A stretch of 64,000 nucleotides of DNA from Nicotiana tabacum (Eukaryota > Streptophyta > Magnoliopsida > Solanales > Solanaceae): NCBI RefSeq assembly GCF_000715075.1, contig NC_134097.1, positions 64,327,190-64,391,189 of the forward strand. Reading direction: 5' to 3'. Positions 1 through 12,429 of this stretch are shown in pieces; the first letter of the stretch is position 1, and each line of letters starts with the position of its first letter. The notes beneath the pieces were generated by a model. The model worked only from the letters and a program-made list of their open reading frames with translations, searched no databases and was not told the DNA's origin. The position numbers were made by a program, and so were the translations under genes.

Positions 1-1394
1 AAGTCTTATTTATGAAAAAATATTAAAATAGAAAATAAATTTCTAAATAGGTAATTTTACTAATAAAAATTAAAGATTAAATTTGTATTAAATCTAAAAA
101 AGAAAGAAAATTTACGTAAGAAATAAAATGATAATAAAAATATTACTATAACATTAACATATAATGTGTTCAAACAACAAAGAAAATATTTTTCTATGAT
201 TAATATCTGAATTGAGTGCAGTTAGTTTAAGTTTGAATATATAGTATAATATTTTAAAAATGCGGTCCAATTTAGAAAATAGAATGATAAGAATTATTTG
301 AATTTGAGATGAGATTTTTTTTATTTCATAAGTTTTTATTTTTTAAAATATTATGTAAAGAAATAAAATGACAATAAACATATTACTACATATATATAAT
401 ATGTTCAAACAATTAAGAAATTATTTTTCTATGATTAAAATAAAATTTTAATAATATAAATAACTTTCTAATATAGGTAATTTTACTAATGAAAATTAAA
501 AATTAAATTTGTATCTTAAAGTTAAAAAAAATAACTGCATCTAATACAAAAATAGTTATAAGAGAACTCAATATATTTGTAACATAATCATCAAATATAT
601 GTATTAATATTTTAGACTAATTCAATTTTACAATTTAAAATAAAATATGATATTATTCTGGTTAAAGGTAAAAAATTAATATAAAAATAATTAAAATTTA
701 TAGTAGGGAAGAGAATGTAGTAAAACAATAGAGATAGTGTGAGGATACTTATACATTAAATTAATTTAAAAATAAATTAATTAAAAAATTTAATTATATT
801 TAAAAATATTACAATAAGTTTAAATGATTAAAAACAATTGAATGCATAAAAATATACCAAATTTCAAGAATAAAATATTTATAGTTATTATAGACTATTA
901 AAAGAATAATAAGAAAGATATTAACTAAGATAATAAAAAATTATATGATAGTAAAATAATTTTAAATAATAAATAATACAATAACTATAAGAAAAAAAAA
1001 GAATTTGCATAAAAATAATGTGATGAATAAGACATATTTAACTTTTAGATAAAAACAAAGTGATAGTAAGAAGTTTGTTAAAATAATATGATCTAATGTG
1101 CTCAAACAAGACAGATCGCAACATGATATGTTTAGTATTCTTTGATACTGACAGCAAAACGAAGTGCAAGTACTAAAATCAAGTAGTTAGGTTGCTACAA
1201 ATAAAAAACAAAATAGGTTGTGCATTACGAGATTTGAACAATAATTTCATATCCTACTTCATAATTAATATCTAATGTTATATAATTTTTATCTGAGAGG
1301 TTTATATTTTAAGGTTATTTGCACATGATTCAAATAACCAACATCACAGTTTAACATAATTTGTGTCCGCGCATCGCGCGGGTACTAATACTAG
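1..1394 (+). mobile_element. Helitron-like element, 3' portion (non-autonomous)
   Basis: Very AT-rich sequence with no credible ORF and no RepHel helicase coding. It ends in a typical Helitron 3' terminus: a GC-rich hairpin followed about 9 bases later by CTAG, with a T directly after. The right boundary is supported because sequence from 1395 on matches a paralogous segment starting at 7938, where no such element sits to the left. Two internal blocks recur: bases about 40-90 resemble 465-515, and about 115-205 resemble 355-440. The 5' end lies outside the window. Confidence 0.7.
1367..1394 (+). other. Helitron 3' terminal hairpin and CTAG end
   Basis: Stem CCGCGC (1367-1372), loop ATC, stem GCGCGG (1376-1381), then CTAG at 1391-1394 followed by T. 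This is the arrangement described for Helitron 3' ends (hairpin, short spacer, CTRR, insertion between A and T). Confidence 0.78.
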
Positions 1395-1492
1395 TTTCCA
1401 TTTAAAGACAACCAACTCCCACGTAACATAAACCAATAATTTTCAAACAATATACCAACATAAATTAAATATAGTACAAGTTCAACTAAAAA

Positions 1493-1549
1493 GGGTCGAG
1501 GGTCTATTGAAAATAGTCTCTCTATCCTCACAAGGTAGAGGTAAGGTCT
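1493..1549 (+). repeat. Truncated TS-type SINE fragment
   Basis: Matches the first part of the SINE tail at 8035-8165 (GGGTCGAGGGTCTATTGAAA onward) but breaks off after GGTAAGGTCT, where subtilase-related sequence starts. The upstream 1395-1492 also matches 7938-8034, so both SINE pieces sit in copies of the same locus. Confidence 0.65.
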
Positions 1550-1550
1550 T

Positions 1551-2120
1551 TCAGTTTAATTCTTTTTTGCGGAACAAGAAACTCAGCGGAGATTATTAAT
1601 CAATAAAAGCCTACTTGCTAATGTCAATATTCTTACCAACACAATTAATTCTAAAATGATACAAAGGGACACAAAACTCACACTTCCTCCACTGTTGCAA
1701 GACTTCTTGTAAAACGTGCATCTTACTTTGGTTATGCCCCTAGCACTGTTATAGGCATGGCGCAAAAGGCTCATATGCCCGCGTACAAGGCTCTTTGAGA
1801 TGGAGATAGTACCTTCTGTGATATTTTGGCTGCAATGGATCAGGCAATTGCAGATTGGTGTGGATGTCTTGTCCTTGTCATTAGGCTCATTTATTTCCAA
1901 TTCTACCAAATGAATATCCTATTGCTATTGCTACATTTTCTCCAATGGAGAAAGATATATTTGTTTTCATTGCCGCTAGAAATTTTGGACCTTAATTTCA
2001 ATCTTTAGCAAACGAGCAACCTTAGGTTCTCACTGTTGTTGCTGGCACATATAAATGTGACTTTATCAAGATATTAACTTTGGGTAATGGAGCTTCAATA
2101 ATCGGTTTATCATTCTCCAC
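1551..2120 (+). pseudogene. Subtilisin-like protease pseudogene, copy A, 5' part
   Basis: Remains of a plant subtilase (peptidase family S8). From 1673 one frame reads THTSSTVA, the active-site His motif region, then a run including SYFGYAP and KAHMPAYKAL, then an in-frame TGA where a Trp codon is expected. It continues through DILAAMDQAIAD, after which an extra T shifts the frame; in the next frame DVLSLSLGS is readable. The same stop and the same extra T occur in copies B and C. Sequence encoding the propeptide and the catalytic Asp region is missing here; the copy starts just after a SINE fragment. At 2120 it is broken by an LTR, and about 310 bp present in copy B is lost at this junction. 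Confidence 0.85.
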
Positions 2121-2939
2121 TAGTCGTGATGGCACCTAACCCAACCCGCTAGGTAAGCTAACTATACTCTCCAATTACAATAATATTCATTAAGACAGTT
2201 TAAACAAAAGAGTTATCTAAATCTTATATATTTTTCAAGGACTGGTAGTACAAATCATGAGCTTGTAAGAGTGGAGATTACAAAACTGATAGGAAATAAA
2301 TACATCTTCTGTTTGAAAGTACATAAATAGAGCTTTATAATCTAAGGCTACCATGAACAAGAGGCAACTACAACCGGGACGCATATACATCTTTCAATAT
2401 AGCTTCCGTCCAACACAGCAACATCAACATCTGAAATCTGCACGCAATGTGCAGGAAGTGTAGTATGAGTAAACTAACCCCATGTACTCAATAAGTAACA
2501 AACCTAACCTTAGGTTGAAAGTAGTGACGACCTGGAACATAGGTCGGGTCGAACACCAATAACCAAATAGTAGTTCATAACAGTGTAAAGCAAATAAATA
2601 AAGAAATAGCTCAAAGATAAAGTTTCCAACCTTTTCATAGTTTTTTCGAAAACAGTTCCGATTTTCAAGTATACCATTGAAAGCCCAAATCCTTTACCAA
2701 AATCGTCAAAAATATTCATAAGTTTGAAAACTGTAAATTTTTCCCAAAAACCCTTTCAACAGTAAATATGATGTTTCATTTTCTTTCCAGATAGCATGTG
2801 TGAAATACCTCTCTATAACCACATATCAATGTGTGTAAAAAGACATGAATAACATGATACCGTACTGCATGAGGAAAATGCATCTCTATGCCTGTATATC
2901 ATATGCATGCCAAATGCGATGCGACTCAGTAATAAAACC

Positions 2940-3105
2940 ATATGCATACTCTCAGAGTATCAATTCACTCAGTCCTCATAGTCACTCACTCCTTACAATC
3001 ACTCAGTCCTCACAGCCACTCAGACTTCACAGTCACTCAATCCTCCCAATCACTCATCACTCCGCGCTCGCGCTCGCACTCGCACTCAGTAGGTACTTGC
3101 ACTCA
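2940..3105. repeat. TCACTCAGTCCTCA-type tandem repeat in LTR 1
   Basis: Imperfect repeats of CACTCAGTCCTCACAGTCA, followed by CTCGCACTCGCACTC. It lies in the downstream half of the LTR in its own orientation. The short ORFs here are a by-product of the repeat. Confidence 0.7.
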
Positions 3106-4204
3106 CTCGGGGTGGGTACAGACTTCGGAGGATCTCCTTCATCCCAAGCGATATAACAAGTCAATCATGGCATAAATCAACAAACATGCTGCGGCGTGCA
3201 GCCCGATCCCATAAATATCCTCACAATCAGGTCCTCGGGCTCACTCAGTCATCATTCTCTCCAGTCTCTCAGGCTCCCAATGTCATGAAACTAGCCCGAC
3301 AACAATGATATGATGTATCAATAAATAAAAACTGAGACTGAGTATGATATGAATGCATGAATATGATTGAGTACAAATATCAATGAATTTAGTGACGTGA
3401 CAGCAAGAAACGACCACTATGGGTCATGACAATATCAGCATAAAGCCTAAACATGATATCTAGCATTAACAACTAATTAATCACATGGTTAAAACATAGA
3501 TATCGACAAAGTAGGGACACTATACAGTGCCATGAAGGCAATAAAGCCACTATTCACAGGGTGTACGCCCACACGCCAATCACCTAGCATGTGTGTCACC
3601 TCATCATCAATTACATAGCATGTAATTCGGGGTTTCATGCCCTCAGTACTAAGTTTAGAAGAGTTAGTTATCTTAAACAAGACAATTCCGACACCAAGCA
3701 AGTCAAGTGATGCTCCAAGAATGCCATCACGTGCGTAGCGATATCCGAACAGCTCAAAACTAGCCAGAAGCAACTCGAATAAATCAGATAAAGCCCAATG
3801 AAACAATTACTAATGATAGAGATCGAATTCTACATAAAATCCCAAATCCAGCCAAAAATCACACCCTAGACCACGCCTCGAAACTCAACCAAGCTCACAA
3901 AATCTGACAACTCATTCAATTACGAGTCCAACCATACTAGTTTCCCTCAAATCCGACTCCAAATCTGTGTTCAAAATTAAAAAATTAATATTATGATACT
4001 TTAGGCCAACACCCCCAATTTTCCTCTTTAAATTCATCAACCAATTGCGAAAATAAAAATGGATTCATGAAATGCAATCAAAACTGAGGAGAGAGCACTT
4101 ACCCTAATCCTTGTGATGAAATTTCCTCCAAAAATCGCCTCAATCCGAGTCCCACATCTCCAAAATATAAGGAAAGAAAAAAATCCTCGATTTTTATAAC
4201 TCTG

Positions 4205-4445
4205 CCCAGCACTATCACATATGCGGATAAGTGGTCGTATCTGCAACATTCGCATTTGTGGAAAAGGGCTCGCATTTGTGAGATAGGTCGCTTCTGCGAT
4301 GGCCATGACCGCATCTGCGATCGCACTTCTGTACAAATACCTCCACACATTTGTACCTTCACTCATCAATAAAAACTTGCATCTGCGACACTTGGCTCGC
4401 ATTTGCGGCCATCGCCCCTGCGGAAACCAGCCGCAGGTGCGGTCA
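4205..4445 (-). promoter_or_regulatory. CpG-rich word tract upstream of a TATA-like box, LTR 1
   Basis: About a dozen spaced variants of GCATTTGCG / CATCTGCGA in 240 bp, in an otherwise AT-rich LTR. On the minus strand the tract is followed at once by GTTATAAAAATCG (TATA-like, 4190-4199). Equivalent tracts with other words occur in LTRs at 10110, 23607, 28833 and 46353. A regulatory role is inferred. Confidence 0.5.
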
Positions 4446-5136
4446 TACAAGAACCAGAAATCATCAGCAATGCAATATGAAATGAAAATGATTCGAACCT
4501 CATCTGAAACTCACCCGACCCACTCGGGACCCCGTCCAAATATACCAACATGTCCTATAACATAACACGGACCTACTCGAGGCCTCAAAACACACATAAC
4601 AACATCTAAATAATGAATCACACCTCAATTTGAAATCATTGAACTTTGAAACATCAACTTCCATAACCGAGGCCGAAACCTATCAAATCACATCCGATTG
4701 ACCTCAAATTTTGCACACAAGTCACATTTGACGTTATGGACCTGGTCCAATATCAAAAAATTGGAATCCAACCTCGATGTCAAAAGGTCCACTCCCGGTC
4801 AAACTTTTCAAAATTCTAACTTTCACCATTTCAAGCCAAATTCTACTACGGAACTTTAAATTACGACCCGGACGCGCTCCTAAGTCCAAAATCACCCAAT
4901 GAAGCTAACGGAACCATCAAAAATCAAATCTGATGTCAAATACTAAAAAGTCAAACTTGGTCAAGCCCTTCCAATTTGAAGCTTCTAGCTGAGAATCATT
5001 CTTCTAAATCAATTATGAATAACCTGAAAACAAAACCAATGATTCAATTAAGTCATAATACATCAAATGGAGCTACTCATGCCCTTAAATAACCGACAAA
5101 GTGCAATTGCTCAAAACGACCAGTCGGGTCTTTACA

Positions 5137-5390
5137 GGCATCCCCACATAGTGTAGCTGCACTTTTGAAAGGGGCACCCTGAATGAAGTGGTGCTGCCAT
5201 CCGATTGGCCATGATTACCACAACAGATGTGTTGGATATCACACAAAACCCAATCAACACATTGGTCAAGAGAATGTTTCTGCCAATTGACAAGAACAAA
5301 ACCAGTATATAAAAACTAAGGCTCGTGATTGTCGAAGATAGTATAAAAATTGTCAAACCCACGACGATTAAGATATTTCTATGCTATTTA
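5137..5390 (+). pseudogene. Subtilisin-like protease pseudogene, copy A, 3' part
   Basis: Resumes directly after the LTR. It matches copies B and C in the region downstream of the catalytic Ser motif: readable pieces are VAALLKGAP-like sequence, then AIRLAMITTTDVLDIT and TQNPINTLVKRM in shifted frames. The Ser codon itself was lost at the LTR junction. The homology to coding sequence fades near 5320-5390, before the domain's usual C-terminal part. Confidence 0.75.
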
Positions 5391-5729
5391 TCATTGCTTG
5401 ATCGCTATTTGAGAAAACTAAAAATTGTGACATAAACGAGGATTAGAGTATTTTCATGATCAAAGGTAATAAAATCGAAGATAAAATAAAGTCAAGAATG
5501 AACTCTAGAAAAATCTTCAATCTCCCTTGAAAACATGGAGCTATGTGCTTATTCTCTCTTTTACTCTAGAAAAATCTTCAATCTCCCTTGAAAACATGGA
5601 GCTATGTGCTTATTCTCTCTTTCTAGCTGCTTATGTCAGAGTGCGGCCAAAAGTTCCTTTTTTAAATCCATAAGATAAGTATTTATACCCTCTTTTTAGC
5701 CAAAGCACGGGTCCCACGTTTATAATAAA
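5391..5729. other. Flank of subtilase copy A, non-coding
   Basis: Shared with copies B (26376-26716) and C (28486-28832). No gene seen. It contains a 61-bp perfect or near-perfect tandem duplication (5502-5562 and 5563-5623) found only in this copy. Confidence 0.6.
5502..5623. repeat. 61-bp direct duplication
   Basis: ACTCTAGAAAAATCTTCAAT and the following bases occur twice, back to back, with period 61. Copies B and C carry the segment once, so the duplication is private to locus A. Confidence 0.85.
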
Positions 5730-7550
5730 CTAGTCTTAGGGCACGCGCGTTGCGCGTGTACTCTATCTCAATGAATGTAGAACTTTAAAAAATAAGTAAA
5801 TATTATATTAAACTTTTTATTTGAGTTATAAAATAAATGTTAACAAAAATGTAATCTTCAAAAAATGATTATTGTTGATCCTATTTAGCTATCTCATTAA
5901 AATAAGAATTTCCTTCTTATAAGTTCTTATTCATCTCATTCAAAGATACTGATGAAAGACAGTCTCTTTTTTTTTCACGACCAAAATGAAATTGTTCTAT
6001 TTCCTAAATCTATAATAAGTACAATAGAAACTATTTTTAATAGATTAGAACTGAATAAATTACTATTGCACACATATTAGATTCAACTGCTATACTTTGA
6101 TTAATCTATTCTTTCTTCATTTTAAACGAAGCTTTCTTTATTTATCCAAATATATAACTATGCATCTGAATATTTCTTTTTATCTAAATAAGAGCTTAAG
6201 ATTGTAATGAAATTACTTGTTTTTAGTGGATTCTAAAATGGCTATGTTAAGCTATGAGCGAAATTATAGAGTTTTATTTAAATAAAAAAACTAATCTTCA
6301 CACGAGTTATTAGTTACACCATAACCTATTCGTAGTATGTTACTCACTTAGACTTTGCTATTTGGTAACTGATATCCCGTGGACATTTACATGGCAAAGA
6401 ATGTGGACACACTCTGCTTTAAGCAAGTGAGAGTGAGAAAAAAAATCTTTTTTTTATATAGGATATTTCTCGTTACTGTCACATAGTCATATACGATAGT
6501 TTATTTATTAGAATTGTATATTTCTTATTGCTTCATCTTAATATACAATGCATACCTTACCCCAATTTTGTATTTTATAATTTTTATTTGGATATAATGG
6601 CTGGTCGGTTGTATTTTTTCATAATTAAATTTGTAAAAAAAATTAGCTAGAACTCCACCATTTTAGCCAAATCAATTTTTTTATAAAAATAATAGAGAAC
6701 TACTGGTGTATTTCTTGTTATTTTTTCTTATATGTAAATGTATTTATGTTAATTGTGTGTTTATTTTTTCAGTAAAAAGAAGAATGGCTAGAGCTCCATT
6801 ATTTTTCTTGACTAATAAAAAAGATATAGCCAAAATAATAGAGTTGCAATTGTATACTTTTTTTTTAAGTTTTTCTTTAGATACAATGACTATTTATTTT
6901 AACTATGTATTTTTTATAAAAAAAATATGAAAATATACTTGCTTAGAGCTCCATTATTTTTAGTCTAACAAAAAATTGTAAACAAAATGGTAATAAAGTT
7001 CAAATTATGTATTTTTTAAAAAAAAATTAAATACAATAATTATTTATTTTAGCTGTATATTTATTCTTCTTTAGATAAATTTGTAGGAGTTTTAACTGAA
7101 ATTTCATCATTTTAACCAATAAAATAGATATATTAATGACTAAGTTTTTAAATGCATACTTATTAATTAAAATTTTAAGAATATCAATAATTTCTTTTGA
7201 AAGAAAATAAAGAGGAAAAATAGGTAAGAAGACAAAAATTACAAAACGTTTATCGTCAGTTGTAGGATAAAGAAACTTACCTTCTATGTAAGAATTTTTT
7301 TAAATATTTTTGGTTCTTATTAGCAAAAAAGATATTTAACATAAATTTAAAATTTTAGTTGATTTAGAACTCTTAAATATTAGAGAATAAGGAAGGATTT
7401 AATTACTAAAATTATACTTGATTTTAAAGTCCTAAATATTAAGAAAAATAACTAAATTACAATTTTGTCCCTTGTAAAATTTATTTTTAAAGGGCAAAAA
7501 AGGCGAACGATATTTCACTATGGACCTACGTGCTTTTAATGTAGTAATAA
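5730..7550 (-). mobile_element. Helitron-like element, minus strand, 3' end at 5730
   Basis: Read on the minus strand, the left edge is a hairpin CACGCGC-AAC-GCGCGTG (5742-5758) followed by CCCTAAGA and CTAG (5730-5733), with T next: a Helitron-type 3' end. The body to the right is AT-rich with no helicase ORF. The 5' end was not identified; the extent to 7550 is only the distance to the next Helitron-like end. Confidence 0.55.
6540..7140. repeat. Degenerate repeats of about 150 bp
   Basis: The phrase GCTAGAGCTCCATTATTTT and neighbouring ATACAATGACTATTTATTTT recur about four times (around 6646, 6785, 6944, 7090) in an AT-rich context. Copies are strongly diverged. Confidence 0.5.
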
Positions 7551-7937
7551 TTAGTTTTTTGTTAACATGCATTGCACGTGTACGTTTCACAATTAAAAAA
7601 TAAGAATTAACAATGGACAAATTCTATAGCTAAACAGCAAAATCCGTTATTAATCTTACTTAGCGACGGATTAATGATAGATTATTTTTAAAAACTTATA
7701 AGTTACGTGCAATATAGCGACAAAATTCGTAGCTAATTATAACCTTTTTAGTAGTATTTGGTCATGTAGTACATAGTTTTGTAAAACAATATCAATATTA
7801 TTGAAATAAAGCTCTGAATAAATACTAAAAATAAAGTACATTTTTTTACGTATGATCAACGTCATAATGACATATTTGTTGAGGTTAAAAAGAACAATCA
7901 AATTTTAATTAGATACATATAATTTTCTTACTTGGTA
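7551..7937 (-). mobile_element. Helitron-like remnant, minus strand, 3' end at 7551
   Basis: The minus strand ends in a weak hairpin (ACATGC / GCACGT, 7565-7579) then CTAA and T. The first 98 bp match 26717-26803 next to subtilase copy B. Further right, TAGCGACGGATT-like words occur, reminiscent of subterminal repeats of other DNA transposons, but no terminal inverted repeat was found. Confidence 0.4.
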
Positions 7938-8034
7938 TTTGCATTTAAAGACCACCAACGCCCAAGAAACATAAGCCAATAATTTGCTAACAATATACCA
8001 ACATAAATTAAATATAGTACAAGTTCAACTAAGA

Positions 8035-8165
8035 AGGGTCGAGGGTCTATTGAAAATAGCCCCTCTCTCTCTATCCTCACAAAGTAAGGGTAAGGTCTGC
8101 GTACACACTACCCTCCCCAGACCCCATAGTACGGGATAATACTGGGTATGTTATTGTTGTTGTCT
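8035..8165 (+). mobile_element. TS-type SINE, 3' part
   Basis: Contains the Solanaceae SINE tail sequence GGTAAGGTCTGCGTACACAC, CCTCCCCAGACCCC and GGGTATG, followed by a TTG-rich tail (TTATTGTTGTTG). The tRNA-related head with A and B boxes was not recognised, so it is 5' truncated or diverged. Confidence 0.75.
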
Positions 8166-8290
8166 TCAACTAAGAAGGATGCTAATTTAAAATTGTTGCA
8201 AGTTTTTAGTCACACTAGTTGGCACAGAGTCCTAAATGGATCACTGCCAAAACTACTACTACTAAAGGAATGTTAAACACAACTGGTTAA
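8166..8290. other. Non-coding spacer before the nested solo LTR
   Basis: No gene or repeat recognised. The last five bases (GTTAA, 8286-8290) are the left target-site duplication of the LTR that starts at 8291. Confidence 0.6.
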
Positions 8291-8984
8291 TGTCACGATC
8301 CGGATTTCCCCACCTTCGGAAATCGTGATGGCGCCTACTCGTGAGAGCTAGGCAAGCCGACAGTTACAGTTTTACCACCATTATTATTAATTCAAATAGG
8401 AACAGATAATTACTAAAATAAAATAATTATGAAATGTAGGAGTGATATAGAAAACCAAAAATTGTAATACATAGTTACCCCAAAGATCTTGTGTCACATT
8501 CCACGAACGACTAAGATTTACTACAAATATAAGTCTGAGAGAAGTACAATTGTTCTCAAAATAGAAGAGAAAGAAGAAACTAAAAAGGGGAAAGGGGAAT
8601 TTAGACTCTGCGAACGCCAGCAGATCTACCTTGGTCTCCTGGACTGAAGGCAGCAACCTCGAATCTACTCACAAGGTCTGGCACCAAGATCTGCACAAAA
8701 AGTGCAGAGCGCGGTATCAGTACAACCGACCCCATGTACTGGTAAGTGTCGAGCCTAACCTTGGCGAAGAAGTGACGAGGCTAGGACACGACAACCATAT
8801 TAATCTGTGTAGTTAATCATATACGGGCAGAGCAATAATAACATAAAATAGCAGATAAAGATGGGAAGGGGAAACAAGCTGCGGGGACTATCAAATTCTA
8901 ACAGTTATTCAACAGAGAAGCATAATGAACACCATATTTGCATCAACAGGGATAATGAAATAGTAACACGTGCACAGCATCACC

Positions 8985-9235
8985 CTTAGTTCTTTTACTC
9001 TCGTTCTCACCATAAGAAACAACAAAAACTACACGGTATCACCCTTCGTGCATTAACTCTCATAATCGTGGCACGGCATCACCCTTAGTCCATTAGCTCT
9101 CAAATCATTGCACGGCACCACCTTTCGTGCGTTAACACTCACAATATCGGCACGGCATCACCCTTCATGCATTAACACTCACTCACAATATCGTGCACAG
9201 CATCACCCTTCGTGATTTACACTCTTCCTCACCCA
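8985..9235. repeat. GCACGGCATCACCCTT tandem repeats in LTR 2
   Basis: Six imperfect copies, roughly 50-60 bp apart, of GCACGGCATCACCCTTCGTG followed by a TTAACACTC-like tail. Confidence 0.75.
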
Positions 9236-10104
9236 AACAATAGAAACAATACATCCTAGTAAAGGAAACAACAATAGAAACAATAACATTTCGGTAAGGG
9301 AATTAGCTATAACCAATCTCGTTTCAATTGTTAACTCCATGAAATAAGTCTCAACTTGAGTCAATACTCAACAATGGTCAATTACCAAGAAAATATCATA
9401 AGTCTTGTTCAATATGGATAATCGTCAATTTAACCATGAACAGTACATAATAAGAGTCACAGTATAAGACTCACTTGCATGCTCGACACCAACGTATAGA
9501 TAATTGTCACCATATCTATACGTCGTACTCAACACTAACACGTAGCAAATAAGACCAAAATACCTATCCCCTTAAGCTAAGATTAGACCAAACACTTACC
9601 TCGATTCCTCGGAAAAAAGCAAGCCTCAATTACTGCTTTACCTCTCAGTTCCACTTCCAATCCGCTTGTATCTAGTCATAATTTACTTAATAACATCAAT
9701 AAATGATAAATAAACCAATTCTAATGTATGAATATAGATTTTCCAATGTTTTCCCCAAAAGGTCAAAAATCGACCCCGGACCCGCTTGGTCAAAACTTGA
9801 AGTTCTAACCAAAATCCGATTACACATTCACCCACGAACTCAAATATGCAATTGGTTTTGAAATCTGACCTCAAATTGAGGTTCAAATCCCCAAATTTCA
9901 AAATTCCTAATTTCTACCCATTAACACCCAATTTCCCATGAAAATCCCTAGATTTTGAGATGAAATCATGTAAAAATATGAAATAGATTGAAGAAAAAGA
10001 GTTAAGATTCATTTACCTATAATTTGGGGAGGAACTTGCTCTAGGAAAATCGCCCTTTGGAGTTTAGGTTTTGAAATTTTGAAGAATGAAGTAAAAATCT
10101 CGTC

Positions 10105-10109
10105 CCAAT
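10105..10109. other. Target-site duplication CCAAT, left
   Basis: CCAAT precedes the LTR start at 10110 and recurs directly after its end at 13269-13273, and again after the second, truncated copy at 23602-23606. Confidence 0.85.
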
Positions 10110-10864
10110 TGTAACGACCCGACAGGTCGTTTTGAGCTTTTGCATTTTGCTTGCCAGTTCTCGGACATGACTAGCCCCATGTGTTGTATTATGACTTATG
10201 TAAATTGTCGGTTTTGGTTTTCAGGATAATCGGAATAGATTTGGAAGAACAATTCTCAGTTTGAAGCTTTAAATTTGAAAGATTTAACCAAGTTCTGACT
10301 TTTTAGTATTTGATCTCGGATTTGGATTTTTATGATTTGGTTAGCTCCATTAGGTGATTTTGGACTTAGGAGCACATCCGAAATGTATTTTGGAGGTCCA
10401 TGGTAGATTAGGCTTGAATTGGCAAAATTGGAAATTTGGCATTTTTCGGTCGGCAGTGGAAATTTTGATATCAGTGTCGGAATGAAATTTCGGAAATTGG
10501 AGTAGGTCGGTTGTGTCATTTGTGACATGTGTGCAAAATTTCAGGTCATTCTGATGAGGTTTGATAGACCTTTTGATCGAATTTGAAATTCGGAAGTTTT
10601 GGAATTCTTAGGCTTGAATCTGAAGGTGATTCGATATTTTGAAGTTGTTTTGAGCGTTCCAAAGGTTGGAACAAGTTTGAATGATGTTATGGGATATGTT
10701 GACATGTTTCGTTGAGGTCTCGAGGGCCTCGGGTGAGTTTCGGGGTGGTTTCGGACCATTTCTAGGCCATTTCTAGTTGTTGGTTTTTGGCTTCAGGGGT
10801 GTACAGTACGTTAGCATAGATCTGACTGCATTAGCATAAAGAAAATTTGGAAAAATGGAGTTGT

Positions 10865-11225
10865 GCTATGTGATTGCGTAAGTCTTCCCGCGATCGCATA
10901 GAGTAAAATCTCAACTGCACTGACCCAACTTTGGAAGCTTATATCTCACAATATATTAGGAATTTGAAGATGATCTAAAAATGAAAGTTGTAGCCCTTGA
11001 TGTCTAGTTTTCAGAAAGTTAAACCAATTGTAATTTAGAGTTTTGTACAAAAGGTTATGACCAATATACTAGAGGCTGTCCGGAAGAGTTGGAGAAGGCT
11101 GTTGGAAAAATTTGTTCTACGCTATCACGAGGGAATGGCCGTGATCGCATAGGGTAAAAGAAGGGCTGGAAAATTTTGTTCTTCGCTATCGTATTAGTTT
11201 GTCTGCGATAGCATAGGGTAAATGC
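10865..11225 (+). promoter_or_regulatory. CpG-rich word tract upstream of a TATA-like box, LTR 3
   Basis: Spaced variants of GCGATCGCATAGGGTAA and CTACGCTATC (for example near 10870, 10890, 11118, 11140, 11182, 11205). ATTATAAAG follows about 10 bases after the last word. Function inferred. Confidence 0.5.
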
Positions 11226-12429
11226 CTGAGCAGATTATAAAGTATTCTATTTCGAGAATTTCGGCCATTTTTGCATTTTTGGAGCTATGGAGCTCGGATT
11301 GAGGCGATTTTTGAAGGGATTTTAAGAGGATTGATTAGGGTAAAGTGTTCTTCACTCAAATTTGGTTAAATCCCATGATTATATCTTCATTCTTATAATT
11401 TAATTTGGGAATTTGGGGTGAAAATTGGGAAAATGGAAGAAAGTTTGGAGAGTTGATTTGGGGGATTTGGATGGCCATTTGATGTCGGATTTTTGTGAAT
11501 TTGATATGGCTAGACTCATGAGCGAATGGCTTTTCCAGTTTTATTATTTTTATCGGATTCCGAGATGTGGGCCCGAGGGACAGGTTTGAGCCAATTTTGG
11601 GATTTTTGAGTTAATCTGATTATTTTTCGCTTCGGCTTTGTTCCTTTAGCGTATATTGATGATAATATACTGATTTTGTTATATTTGGAGCACTTGGAGG
11701 CCGATTCGAGAGGCAAAGGCATCACGGTCTAGAGTTTGGACCGATTTGAGGTAAGTAATGATTGTAAATGTTGTCCTGAGGGTATGAAACCCCGGATTTC
11801 ACATCGTTGTGCTACTTTGAAGTGATACACACGCTAGATGATGAGCCTGGGGTCGTGCACCATTGGGGATTGTGACTTGGTCCGTCCCGTATGACTGTTA
11901 AGTCATGTATTTGATTAAAATCTGTTTGATATCATTGTGTTTTGGAAAGTATTACCATGTTATCGGCTGAATGCCATATTTGGGCCTCGTGCCAACTGTT
12001 TTGGACCCTTAGGGGATTTTTACTACTATTCCTCACTATTTGACTTCATATTTGTACTCAGTCATACTGTATTTTATTGTTTTCATAACTCAACCGTATT
12101 TACTCCTTTTTGATATTTTAAATGACATTTTGGGATGTGCATCATCTAATATTGTTGCTCGAGTGGCTTGAGAGATTTCTGACTGAGTGAGGCCGAGGGC
12201 CTGTGTTGTGAGGATATTATGGGATCGGGCTGCACGCCGCAGCAAGTTGTTACCGATTCATGATTATGAGGCCAAGGTCCTGATTTGTTACACCACGAGG
12301 TGGCTGGTTATGAGGCTGAGGGTCTATGTGATTATGCCACGAGATGGCTTGTTATAGCGCGTGGGCTGTAGGAGCCCCTCTAGAGTCTGAACACCCCTAG
12401 TGAGCGCTGGTACCCAGTGTGAGTGATGT

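Larger units (their letters stand above)
2121..5136 (-). mobile_element. Solo LTR, Tekay-like Ty3/gypsy (LTR 1)
   Basis: About 3.0 kb without coding sequence. The right edge is an LTR start on the minus strand (TGTAAAGACCCGACTGGTCG, ending at 5136), closely related to the plus-strand LTR start at 10110. The left edge resembles the inner part of an LTR 3' end (GTGATGGCACCTAACCCAAC) but lacks the last bases up to the expected TGTCACGACC, so it was trimmed. No PBS, PPT or pol adjoins it and no TSD remains. It splits the subtilase copy A. Confidence 0.75.
8291..10109 (-). mobile_element. Solo LTR 2, right half of element (minus strand)
   Basis: Starts TGTCACGATCCGG, an LTR end on the minus strand. 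The LTR continues at 23607-24581 after a 13.5-kb nested insertion and starts there with TGTGATGATCC. The assembled length is about 2.8 kb. TSD GTTAA flanks both outer ends (8286-8290 and 24582-24586). No internal region is attached, so it is a solo LTR that was later split. Clade by similarity of termini: Tekay-like gypsy. Confidence 0.85.

Noticed and set aside
7640..7760. CACTA-type transposon end from TAGCGACGGATT words
   Set aside because: No CACTA terminus, no inverted partner and no 3-bp duplication found.
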